Of a DNA stretch of 8,508 bases, positions 1 through 6,433 are shown in pieces. The translations under genes and the position numbers were made by a program. The stretch is from the NCBI GenBank assembly GCA_029865665.1, contig JARXAV010000136.1:1-8508 (forward strand). Direction: 5' to 3'. Within the stretch, counting starts at the first letter, position 1, and every line of letters starts with the position of its first letter. Below the pieces are notes generated by a model. It was not told where the DNA came from and did not search any database. It saw only the letters and a list, made by a program, of their open reading frames with translations. The stretch is from Flectobacillus sp. Its GTDB lineage: Bacteria; Bacteroidota; Bacteroidia; Cytophagales; Spirosomataceae.

Positions 1-3000
1 CCAGCCTTGATGAAAGTCCAATTGGCGAGCAATGCAAGTGGAACAAAAACGCTAGGGGAATTAACCGTACTAGCAAATAATATTCGCTTTTCACCTAAAG
101 TGATTGAGACAAGCAAAGAATCGGCTTTATCAAAGGATAATATCGAAGAAATAGCCCTTTATCGTCTTAAAACAAGCCTTGATAAGAATGCTTATCTGAA
201 GCAAGAAGGGAATATAGATGGTGAAAAAGCAACCCTTTCGTTCAATAATGATACTTATGTTAAAGTAGCAGATTTTGGCAAAACTAGTACAGTCGCCCAA
301 CTATTTTATAATAAACCGTATAATGACAAATTTGTGCTTCGAGTAAAACAGAAGGATCGCAAAGCGGTTGTATTTCCTGTAAATGACATCGATGATATTA
401 AAGAAGGAAATTACGCACGTATCACCGACTATTTTAATTACACAGCACCCAATCATCTTATTAGTGGCTATGTAGAAACAAAAGGTGAAAAAACAGAACG
501 CCTTGCCAATGTTTCAGTAAGGGTATTAGGGCAGTCTGTTCGGACGAACGAGAAAGGATATTTTGAAATAGATATTCCGCAAAAAACGGCTAAAAATACC
601 AAAATTGCACTCAGTGCTGTTGACCCACTCAATGCAAATAACATTGTGTCGGATACGCTTGTCTATCAATTGAAAGATGAGGCAAAAACACTGGTTATTC
701 CTCGAAATGCCTATTATGTAGAGGGGCGTGTAGAAGGGCGGAACGCTGCAAGAATATCAGGAGCATCCGTCAGCTTGAGGGGGCAGTCTGTTAAAACTGA
801 TGGAGATGGGTATTTCCGCTTTGTCTGTTTTGGAGATACAATGAAAGATTCGGTAAAAATTTCATTCGATGGGTATGAGGATACTTATGTAAATGTTAAA
901 AAGTTTAAAAAAACAGATTTCAATGGAATAACTACCGAAAAACAGAGACAGGACTTTATATTAACTCTTAAAGCTGTACAAAGGCCAGATGAGCGTTTCT
1001 TTGAAGAAAATTTCGGGAGTACTCAAGCTAAATTAAAAGCCTTATATCAGGTAGATTCTGTGGTTCTGAATCATGAAACTACTTATAGAATTATAGCCTA
1101 TGTTAATAAACTGACTAAATCAGGGCTTAGAAGTATGGCGGATTCAGTAGAGATAGTGGAAACCGTTCTGAAGATTGAGGATAATGAGAAAGCAATAACC
1201 AGAGGACAATTCTCTAAAAATGAAAAGCTAGGAATGAGCTTTTCAATGGATTTTGTAGGCTCTGCCAACGGAGCAAAGAAAGAGAAAGTGGATAAAGGCT
1301 CTTGGACAGGTGGCTATGTAGGGAAAAGCTTTAATAAAGAGTTGGTGGTGAAGGTAATGAATAAACGGCTCGTGGCAAACGATACTATTTATACACCGAA
1401 ATACGTGGAAGAAGAAATTAAATTGCCTTTACCTAAAAAGTATAGTAAAAAAGATACGGTTGTACTCAAAGTGAGACTGAGACCTGCGGATTATTTCTAT
1501 GGGACTGTCTATGACAGTACGACTTATATTAAAGGGGTACATTCAGAAAATGATAAATCTGTACGCAGACCAGGAGAACCTTTTAAACGGATTGATAGCG
1601 TAGAAGTGGATGTCAGTGGAGCAAAAGCTACCACTAACAAAGACGGTCATTTCAGCTTATTAGTACCGAAAGGAGAAGAGTTTGAGTTAGAAATTAGTAA
1701 ATCGGGCTTTACTACGTCTAAATATACGATTACTGCAACACAAGCTCAGCAGTATAATACGCCTCTTAAAGTGAGAAAGGACCTGTATATGTTACAACAG
1801 GAAAAAGGAATTCCTACTTTTAAGACGTTAATGGGCTTTTCGATTAAAGTGGAAAAGGCTACTAAATATACCGATAAATCGTATTTGATTTCTGGGGTGT
1901 TGCACCTTAATAAAGGTAAACTAGGAAAAGGTAGTGATGGAAAGGCTGCATTGAAGAATATCTTCTCGGCAGGAGAAACTACAGAACTAAACTTTAAAAA
2001 TATCATTGTTAAACAGGATACCAATAAGTCGAATGCTTTAACCGTGATGAATTCGGTGAATTTTGTTGAAACCGAAGCGAAAATTAAACTTTTTGGCTTC
2101 GCACCAATTACGCTACAAGGAAACCCCATAGGAGAACCTTACATACGTTTACAACACTTGGATGTCAAAGCAGCAACGTCTAGTACGGGAAAGATTGGGG
2201 CATCTGAAATGGAATTTACCCAACGAGAAATGGTTGGTGTTAATTTCGGTAAAATGGAATTAAAGGTTAAAGACCCAGATAAAGATAAAAAATTTGGGAA
2301 GTTTAACGATAAAATATCAGATAAGAAGGCTTTGCAGTTAGAATCGCAACGGAAAGAAGAAGCGGCTCTTATTTTGCAAATGAAAATTCAGACTCAAAAA
2401 AATGCCGTTGAAACTGCTCAAGGTGATGCCAAAAAAATAGAAGAAAAGGCATTGACTAATTTGGAAGGAAAAAAATATACGGAAGCACCTGAGAAAGAAC
2501 CATTATTGCTTGCTTTTGCTCCTGTAAATTTGGATGAATTAGCGGATACAAAAGAGTATGTGATTGAGTTTCCGCAGAAAGCAACGAAGGGGGAAAGTAA
2601 AAGTTGGACGGCTAAAAAAGATACAACCGAAAAGGATGACAAGTATAAGGATTATTTGTTTTTTGCGGTAGGTAATGCCTCTGTACTTGGCAAAGGGTTG
2701 CGTATTGGGGTTGACCCAACTACAACAGTCTTGAAAAAGTCTGGAGTAGTGATGAAAGGAATCTTGAAATTTCCTGAAATCTGGATGTTTAAAAGTGGCG
2801 ATACACCTCCTACGATTGAAAAGCTGGAGATTGATAAGAAATTTGAGCTGAAATCAATATCAGTCGGAAAGTCAGATGAGAAGAAAAAGGAAATAGTTAG
2901 TTTTGGCATGGCAGATAAGTTTATGTGTTATCTGAATACCATTCAAATTTATAATAACTTCAAAGGTTATGGTATCGGAGGAACGATTAATACGGATAAA

Positions 3001-6000
3001 GAAAACTTTGTCAATATAAACTCATTGGGCTTATCGCTGATAAATGGGAGAGTATATCCGAATATTGATTTGAGTACACCTAAAGAGGGGTTTAAAATCA
3101 GTAACTTACGTTTTAAGACGGTAGGGAAGAAAAGTATTTCTATTAAAGGAAATGTCGATGATAAAAGCTATGAAATTGAAGGTTCCTTACGTATTGAGTG
3201 GGATACCTTAGCAGCTAAAAACTCATCGACAGAAACTACCGATCGTTTTGGAAAGGCCTTAGATTCACTACAAATCGTAGCTAATAAGCAACTTCGAGAA
3301 AACGAGAAAACTGTAGAGGCAGAAAATATAGCGTTTGAGAAGGTGCAAGCACAAATAGAGGAACGACAGCGAAAAAAGCGTGAAGAAGAACTTGCTATTC
3401 AGCAAGGAAATCTGGCAAGTGCCGAAAAAATAGAGCGACGTAAAAGGTTACAAATGTATGATACCGATGACCTCAAAAAGGAACTTGAGGTAAAGCGAAT
3501 CGCCTTGGAGAAACTCAAAAGTCAGGTAGAGCGTGATCGAGAAAAAATAGCGAAAGAGGAAGCAGATAATATTGCAAAGAGAGAGCAAAAAATAGCGAAA
3601 GAAGAAGCAGACAAGATTGCAAAGATAGAGCAAAAAGTAGTTGATGCAAAGAACGATTCAGTTGCCAGAAAAGCAGTAGAAAATGGACAGCAGCGGGAAA
3701 TTACTGCTAAAGACAAGTCGATTAGCTGGCGAGAACGAGTATTTCCCATTGAGGTACAGTTATTTAAGTGGTCAACCACAGGCAAATTCTTAGTGTCGGC
3801 TTCTCCGAGTCCTGATGCACTTAAATTTGGTCCAGTAGCCATTAAAATACGTCGAATTGTTTTTGCTAAAGGAAACAAGGGTGCACCTGTTAAGGAAAGT
3901 GAGATTCAAGATTTACTCAAAATGAGTGAAGATGAAATCGCAAAAATGAATTCGACAGCTAAGTTTAACAATGCCAATACGTATGTAGATAAGGAGGGAA
4001 AACGTATTGGAGCAACGAGCGAAGAAAACCAGAAGACCAAGGAGGGTGCATCGGTTGATAATTTAAGTGTGAAGGCTATTGAAGATAAAGTTTCAGCCGA
4101 TAACCCTATCTCGTCAGCTTGGGCATTCGGCTTCGCAGGTGGAGTCGAAGTAGATACCAAAGGGGTGAATGTTGACTCTGATGTATCGTTTTATGTAGGT
4201 GATTTCGAGAAAAAAGGGGTCGTTTTCAAAATGAATGAGTTTATGCTCAAGGTGGATGTACCTGCTCTTAGGGCTTATGCAAAAGTGAAAATAGCTACAT
4301 CGGGTAAGAAAATTGGAGTAGAAGGAGAAGGTGAATTTGAAGGGGCAAAAATAAAGGCTGCTCTCGCTCTCAAATGGTATGAGTTGTACAATGAAAAAGG
4401 AAATAATATAGGTTCTGAGTTTGGAGGGGCTTTAAAAGTTTCCACTGGACCAACTGGATTAATTATGGGACCTCTCACGTGGACTGCTCTTGGAGGTGGT
4501 TTTGACCGTAATTCAGCAGAACAGAAATTTAGTGTTTTCTTCTTGGGGGATGCTCGTAGTACTGGCGTACCCGAAAAGGTGAGCTACTATAAAAATATCC
4601 GAGTATCACTTGATTTTGACGGAAAAGAATGCGGAGAAACACCTGTTTTGAGGGGATCTATGCAACTTTGGTCGGGTATGTTGAGCGAAAAAGAGGAGAA
4701 GATTTGTGATGTAAAAGTAGATGTTGATTTTTGCCGTACTCGATTGGTCTGTAAAATTGATTGTGACCTTAAATTTTCGGATAAATACGTCAAAGTGGAT
4801 GCTCTTGCGTTTGTGTCTAAAGGAGGGTTTTTCCTCGGAGCAAAAGTACGAACTACCATGTTTGACATGAACTTGAATGGGTTATTTGCCTTGGGTATTT
4901 TGTGTGATACACAGCACGAGTCAGCTCCGAAAGAATTGTCTCTTTATACCAAAGATTTGCCAAAGTATCTTTATCAAAGTGATAACAAAACGCTTTCTGC
5001 CTTATATTTGGGCGTAGATGTATCCTATGAAAAGAAAGAAAATGGTAAACGAAGTGCTTTTGGTTTTAATGTGGTTACTTATTCGTATGAAGTTCTCTTA
5101 AAAGGAAAGTTGAATGCAGGAGTTAATTTCTCTAATGGGAACTTTATGGTGCAGTCGCAGGTGAAAATGGAGTCGGAAGGGAAGGCTTCTATTCTCGGTT
5201 TTAATATGGGAGGAAAACTGGGATTGGACTTAGATCTAGTAGGAGGACGAACCAACGAGTTAGGCTGGAATTTCAGAGCGGCCGCAAATGGTAAATTAGA
5301 AATTGGAGCAGGGGGTTATGAGAAGGAAGCTTGTAATGATTTTAACGTTTCTGGTGTCAAATGGTGTACAAAATGTATTACTTGTTGTAATGGAACGTCG
5401 TGGAGATGTTGGGTGAAAACCTCAATTCCGTATCCTTGTGGTACGCTTAACCGTTTTATTAAACTTTGTGTTGAAGGTGCTATGGGTGTTACCTATCAAG
5501 AAAAAGGAGTTGATAATGTCAGAGGATGGCGTGCTTATATTGGAGGTTCTCTATCAAATTCACCATCGGCTAATCCGAATAATAATAATAAGGAAGTTGA
5601 CCAGACTAATTTAATTACTGCGGAATCTATGCTACGGAGAGGAGAGTCCAGACGATCGTTAAATGGTTTATATAGATTAACACTCCAAGAAGATGGCGAT
5701 GTAGTACTCTATAAAGCAGCAAGCCCTATTTGGAAATCAAATACGAGAGGACAGGATATTGATGCTTTTAAAGTGCAGCAAGATGGTAACTTGGTTGCTT
5801 ATGCAACAGGTGGCATCCCTAAATGGTCTACGGGTACGCATGGTAAAGAGAATCACTCTACGGTGTTAGTTGTACAAGATGATGGCAACTTAGTATTATA
5901 TCAAGATGGAGATAATGCTCGTTGGGCATCAGGAACGAGTAATGTGATTACTCAAGATGAAATAAACCAGTCGGCTCTTAAAGCAGAATATCAAGATTTA

Positions 6001-6360
6001 AGAGTTGATAGGTCAATTACCTCGGTTAACTATAAGTACAAGTTGATTCTCCAAAGGGATGGTAACGTGGTGTTATATAAAGGTTCATCAAATCCAATTT
6101 GGTCAACATCAACAATGAGAAAAGATGTTAATGTATTCAAACTACAAGGTGATGGTAACATTGTTGCTTACCGTGGAAACTGGAATCCAACTTGGTCTTC
6201 TGGTACAAATGGAAAAGCTGGATATGATTCAGTCTTACTATTGCAACACGATGGAGATTTAGTATTGTACAAATCATTAGAGCGTTTTACTTCATCAGCT
6301 GGTATTACCTTATTTAGAGGTAAAGACCCTGTTTGGTCAACTAACACATCTGGAAGGTAA
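1..6360 (+). CDS. Giant modular surface-type protein with carboxypeptidase-regulatory-like domains, coiled coil and C-terminal tandem bulb-type lectins (5' partial)
   Basis: The frame is open from the first base to the TAA at 6358-6360. A TTG-ATG pair sits at nt 7-12, but no signal peptide or ribosome site goes with it and coding sense continues to the edge, so the gene probably starts upstream. Numbering uses the codon at nt 7 as residue 1. Visible parts: three carboxypeptidase-regulatory-like β-sandwiches (about 151-222, 236-324, 497-595); a β-rich body (about 600-1780) broken by helical inserts at 770-818 and 1079-1238; cysteine-rich patches at 1542-1633 and 1776-1821; a linker with NNNN at 1858-1861; and two B-lectin domains (about 1869-1980 and 1985-2117). 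No catalytic motif is recognisable. The lectins imply mannose-type glycan binding, by family knowledge. The protein ends inside the second lectin, without a recognisable type IX secretion C-terminal domain. Adhesion, antagonism or matrix building are all possible; I do not recognise the full protein. Confidence 0.93.
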   Translation, partial: PALMKVQLASNASGTKTLGELTVLANNIRFSPKVIETSKESALSKDNIEEIALYRLKTSLDKNAYLKQEGNIDGEKATLSFNNDTYVKVADFGKTSTVAQLFYNKPYNDKFVLRVKQKDRKAVVFPVNDIDDIKEGNYARITDYFNYTAPNHLISGYVETKGEKTERLANVSVRVLGQSVRTNEKGYFEIDIPQKTAKNTKIALSAVDPLNANNIVSDTLVYQLKDEAKTLVIPRNAYYVEGRVEGRNAARISGASVSLRGQSVKTDGDGYFRFVCFGDTMKDSVKISFDGYEDTYVNVKKFKKTDFNGITTEKQRQDFILTLKAVQRPDERFFEENFGSTQAKLKALYQVDSVVLNHETTYRIIAYVNKLTKSGLRSMADSVEIVETVLKIEDNEKAITRGQFSKNEKLGMSFSMDFVGSANGAKKEKVDKGSWTGGYVGKSFNKELVVKVMNKRLVANDTIYTPKYVEEEIKLPLPKKYSKKDTVVLKVRLRPADYFYGTVYDSTTYIKGVHSENDKSVRRPGEPFKRIDSVEVDVSGAKATTNKDGHFSLLVPKGEEFELEISKSGFTTSKYTITATQAQQYNTPLKVRKDLYMLQQEKGIPTFKTLMGFSIKVEKATKYTDKSYLISGVLHLNKGKLGKGSDGKAALKNIFSAGETTELNFKNIIVKQDTNKSNALTVMNSVNFVETEAKIKLFGFAPITLQGNPIGEPYIRLQHLDVKAATSSTGKIGASEMEFTQREMVGVNFGKMELKVKDPDKDKKFGKFNDKISDKKALQLESQRKEEAALILQMKIQTQKNAVETAQGDAKKIEEKALTNLEGKKYTEAPEKEPLLLAFAPVNLDELADTKEYVIEFPQKATKGESKSWTAKKDTTEKDDKYKDYLFFAVGNASVLGKGLRIGVDPTTTVLKKSGVVMKGILKFPEIWMFKSGDTPPTIEKLEIDKKFELKSISVGKSDEKKKEIVSFGMADKFMCYLNTIQIYNNFKGYGIGGTINTDKENFVNINSLGLSLINGRVYPNIDLSTPKEGFKISNLRFKTVGKKSISIKGNVDDKSYEIEGSLRIEWDTLAAKNSSTETTDRFGKALDSLQIVANKQLRENEKTVEAENIAFEKVQAQIEERQRKKREEELAIQQGNLASAEKIERRKRLQMYDTDDLKKELEVKRIALEKLKSQVERDREKIAKEEADNIAKREQKIAKEEADKIAKIEQKVVDAKNDSVARKAVENGQQREITAKDKSISWRERVFPIEVQLFKWSTTGKFLVSASPSPDALKFGPVAIKIRRIVFAKGNKGAPVKESEIQDLLKMSEDEIAKMNSTAKFNNANTYVDKEGKRIGATSEENQKTKEGASVDNLSVKAIEDKVSADNPISSAWAFGFAGGVEVDTKGVNVDSDVSFYVGDFEKKGVVFKMNEFMLKVDVPALRAYAKVKIATSGKKIGVEGEGEFEGAKIKAALALKWYELYNEKGNNIGSEFGGALKVSTGPTGLIMGPLTWTALGGGFDRNSAEQKFSVFFLGDARSTGVPEKVSYYKNIRVSLDFDGKECGETPVLRGSMQLWSGMLSEKEEKICDVKVDVDFCRTRLVCKIDCDLKFSDKYVKVDALAFVSKGGFFLGAKVRTTMFDMNLNGLFALGILCDTQHESAPKELSLYTKDLPKYLYQSDNKTLSALYLGVDVSYEKKENGKRSAFGFNVVTYSYEVLLKGKLNAGVNFSNGNFMVQSQVKMESEGKASILGFNMGGKLGLDLDLVGGRTNELGWNFRAAANGKLEIGAGGYEKEACNDFNVSGVKWCTKCITCCNGTSWRCWVKTSIPYPCGTLNRFIKLCVEGAMGVTYQEKGVDNVRGWRAYIGGSLSNSPSANPNNNNKEVDQTNLITAESMLRRGESRRSLNGLYRLTLQEDGDVVLYKAASPIWKSNTRGQDIDAFKVQQDGNLVAYATGGIPKWSTGTHGKENHSTVLVVQDDGNLVLYQDGDNARWASGTSNVITQDEINQSALKAEYQDLRVDRSITSVNYKYKLILQRDGNVVLYKGSSNPIWSTSTMRKDVNVFKLQGDGNIVAYRGNWNPTWSSGTNGKAGYDSVLLLQHDGDLVLYKSLERFTSSAGITLFRGKDPVWSTNTSGR
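457..672 (+). other. Carboxypeptidase-regulatory-like domain 1 (residues ~151-222)
   Basis: The segment has the usual pattern of this β-sandwich fold: a GYV strand at the start, LANVSVRVLG in the middle, then a threonine followed by an EKGYFEIDIP turn-strand, which matches the T-x(4-6)-G-x-F/Y signature. It repeats in domain 2, where VSLRGQSVKTDGDGYF aligns with VRVLGQSVRTNEKGYF. In Bacteroidota these domains are common non-catalytic modules of cell-envelope and secreted proteins, including TonB-dependent receptors. They act as spacers or interaction units. Boundaries are approximate. Confidence 0.75.
712..978 (+). other. Carboxypeptidase-regulatory-like domain 2 (residues ~236-324)
   Basis: It begins YYVEGRVEG and continues with ISGASVSLRGQSVKT, DGDGYFRF and a closing strand pair around KISFDGYEDTYVNV, which is the order expected for the fold. 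The GQSV[RK]T core is shared with domain 1 about 84 residues earlier, so the two are likely an internal duplication. A single cysteine lies in the YFRFVCFGD strand. No metal or catalytic residues of true carboxypeptidases are present, as expected for the regulatory-type fold. Confidence 0.75.
1495..1791 (+). other. Carboxypeptidase-regulatory-like domain 3 (residues ~497-595)
   Basis: The segment starts FYGTVYDS and has a longer first loop (about residues 505-530), then VEVDVSGAKATTNKDGHFSL and an ISKSGFTTSKYTI end strand. The T-x-K-D-G-x-F turn is the clearest mark. About 170 residues of β-rich sequence that I cannot assign separate it from domain 2. The first-loop extension makes it the most divergent of the three copies. 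Confidence 0.7.
2314..2460 (+). other. Short charged helical insert (residues ~770-818)
   Basis: Between strand-rich sequence on both sides lies a run rich in K, E, Q and A with hydrophobic residues at helix-like spacing (LQLESQRKEEAALILQMKIQ, then AKKIEEKALTNLE). It reads as one long helix or a short helical hairpin bent near ETAQGD (about 802-807). It resembles in composition the longer coiled coil downstream, but shows no clear sequence repeat with it. Function unknown. Confidence 0.55.
3241..3720 (+). other. Long charged coiled coil, possible hairpin (residues ~1079-1238)
   Basis: About 160 residues are almost free of Pro and Gly and dense in E, K, R, Q and A, with spaced L/I/V. The run is flanked directly by β-type sequence: a strand ending SLRIEWD before it and one starting VFPIEVQL after it. 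A non-helical break, QMYDTDD (1149-1155), splits it into arms of about 70 and 83 residues. Near-equal arms whose ends return to the same β-region suggest an antiparallel hairpin projecting from the β body; this is inference. The alternatives are one long stalk or a single charged helix. Confidence 0.7.
3544..3633 (+). repeat. 45-bp tandem direct repeat, two copies
   Basis: Copies lie at 3544-3588 and 3589-3633 and differ at only four of 45 positions. Each encodes 15 residues, KIAKEEAD[NK]IAK[RI]EQ (residues 1180-1194 and 1195-1209). Two differences are silent (GAG/GAA and GAT/GAC) and two change the residue (N to K, R to I). The unit is in frame, so copy-number change would lengthen the coiled coil by 15 residues without breaking the gene. 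Confidence 0.9.
4126..4392 (+). other. Amphipathic β-strand region (residues ~1374-1462)
   Basis: Sequence from FGFAGGVEVDTKGVNVDSDV to KAALALKWYELY shows successive stretches of alternating polar and hydrophobic residues separated by short G, N, D or K turns, for example FMLKVDV, AYAKVKIA and GVEGEGEFEG. This is the pattern of long antiparallel strands. A similar stretch follows at residues about 1697-1770 (nt 5095-5316), for example KLNAGVNF, FMVQSQVKMES and KLGLDLDLVGG. It could be an extended β-sheet or groove, a β-solenoid or a barrel-like element; sequence alone does not decide. Confidence 0.45.
5332..5469 (+). other. Cysteine-rich segment with CxxCxxCC (residues 1776-1821)
   Basis: Eight cysteines occur in 46 residues: 1776, 1787, 1790, 1793, 1794, 1801, 1811 and 1821. 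The core is WCTKCITCC (1786-1794) followed by WRCWV and YPCGTL. Most of the rest of the protein is cysteine-poor. In an exported protein an even number of cysteines suggests disulfide cross-linking; CxxC spacing also permits metal binding. The segment sits just before the linker to the lectins, so it may brace the junction. I recognise no named domain here. Confidence 0.7.
5602..5946 (+). other. Bulb-type (GNA-like) mannose-binding lectin domain 1 (residues ~1866-1980)
   Basis: Three motifs of the QxDxNxVxY class occur: QEDGDVVLY (1894-1902), QQDGNLVAY (1924-1932) and QDDGNLVLY (1957-1965). Each is followed six or seven residues later by a Trp (PIWKS, PKWST, ARWAS), the three-fold β-prism II layout of this family. 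The start, SLNGLYRLTLQ, is also typical. In the family the Q, D, N and Y side chains bind mannose. The first motif has Asp in place of Asn, so its site may be weakened. A run of four Asn (1858-1861) in the preceding linker separates the domain from the cysteine-rich segment. Confidence 0.92.
5959..6357 (+). other. Bulb-type (GNA-like) mannose-binding lectin domain 2 (residues ~1985-2117)
   Basis: Motifs are QRDGNVVLY (2016-2024), QGDGNIVAY (2047-2055) and QHDGDLVLY (2080-2088). They fall 122, 123 and 123 residues after their counterparts in domain 1, so the two domains form a clean tandem pair. The last motif has Asp for Asn. After it, 21 residues separate the Tyr from the next Trp (PVWST), against six or seven in the other five repeats. 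The protein ends 7 residues after that Trp. Tandem domains of this kind are known in lectin-like bacteriocins (LlpA type) as well as in adhesive lectins. Confidence 0.92.
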
Positions 6361-6378
6361 TGGCTAGAGTACTCGTAC

Positions 6379-6410
6379 TTCCCCTTCTAAAGTAAAGAGT
6401 AGAAGGGGAA
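6379..6410 (+). terminator. Perfect 11-bp stem-loop in the intergenic spacer; weak or possible terminator
   Basis: Arms at 6379-6389 and 6400-6410 are exact reverse complements (TTCCCCTTCTA and TAGAAGGGGAA) around a 10-nt loop. It starts 19 nt after the stop codon of the upstream gene. The bases after the hairpin (TAAATTTCAAAA) do not form the T-run of a standard intrinsic terminator, so partial termination, a 3'-end stabiliser or a processing site between two co-transcribed genes are all possible. The stem itself is plain in the sequence; its role is inference. Confidence 0.6.
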
Positions 6411-6433
6411 TAAATTTCAAAAAAATCAATTAT

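Noticed and set aside
7..12. TTG/ATG at the left edge as the true start of the giant gene
   Set aside because: There is no signal peptide after it, only six bases upstream to judge a ribosome site, and the frame is open to the edge. The sequence reads like the interior of a protein, so the gene is treated as 5' partial.
1746..4868. Several open frames of 60-130 codons on the minus strand (for example 1746-2129, 3522-3878, 4587-4868)
   Set aside because: They lie wholly inside the giant plus-strand gene, have low-complexity Ser/Phe-rich translations typical of antisense shadows, and show no recognisable domains.
5578..5589. (AAT)4 tract as a phase-variable microsatellite
   Set aside because: It is short and in frame, encoding four Asn in a linker. 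Slippage would change linker length slightly and not switch the gene off.
5602..6357. Tandem lectins as a separate lectin bacteriocin gene (LlpA type)
   Set aside because: The lectins are in frame with the giant protein, with no stop, start or signal peptide between them, so they are its C-terminal domains. Only the domain pairing is similar.
6367..6379. Short palindrome GAGTACTC and the inverted pair AGTAC/GTACT as an operator
   Set aside because: It lies just after a stop codon and next to a stronger stem. It is too short to separate from chance, and no regulator is nearby.
6411..6418. TAAATTTC as a Bacteroidota -7 promoter element (consensus TAnnTTTG) for the FN3 gene
   Set aside because: It matches seven of eight bases, but no TTG-type -33 element is found about 20 bp upstream, where the hairpin lies. 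The spacer is also A/T-rich enough for a chance match.
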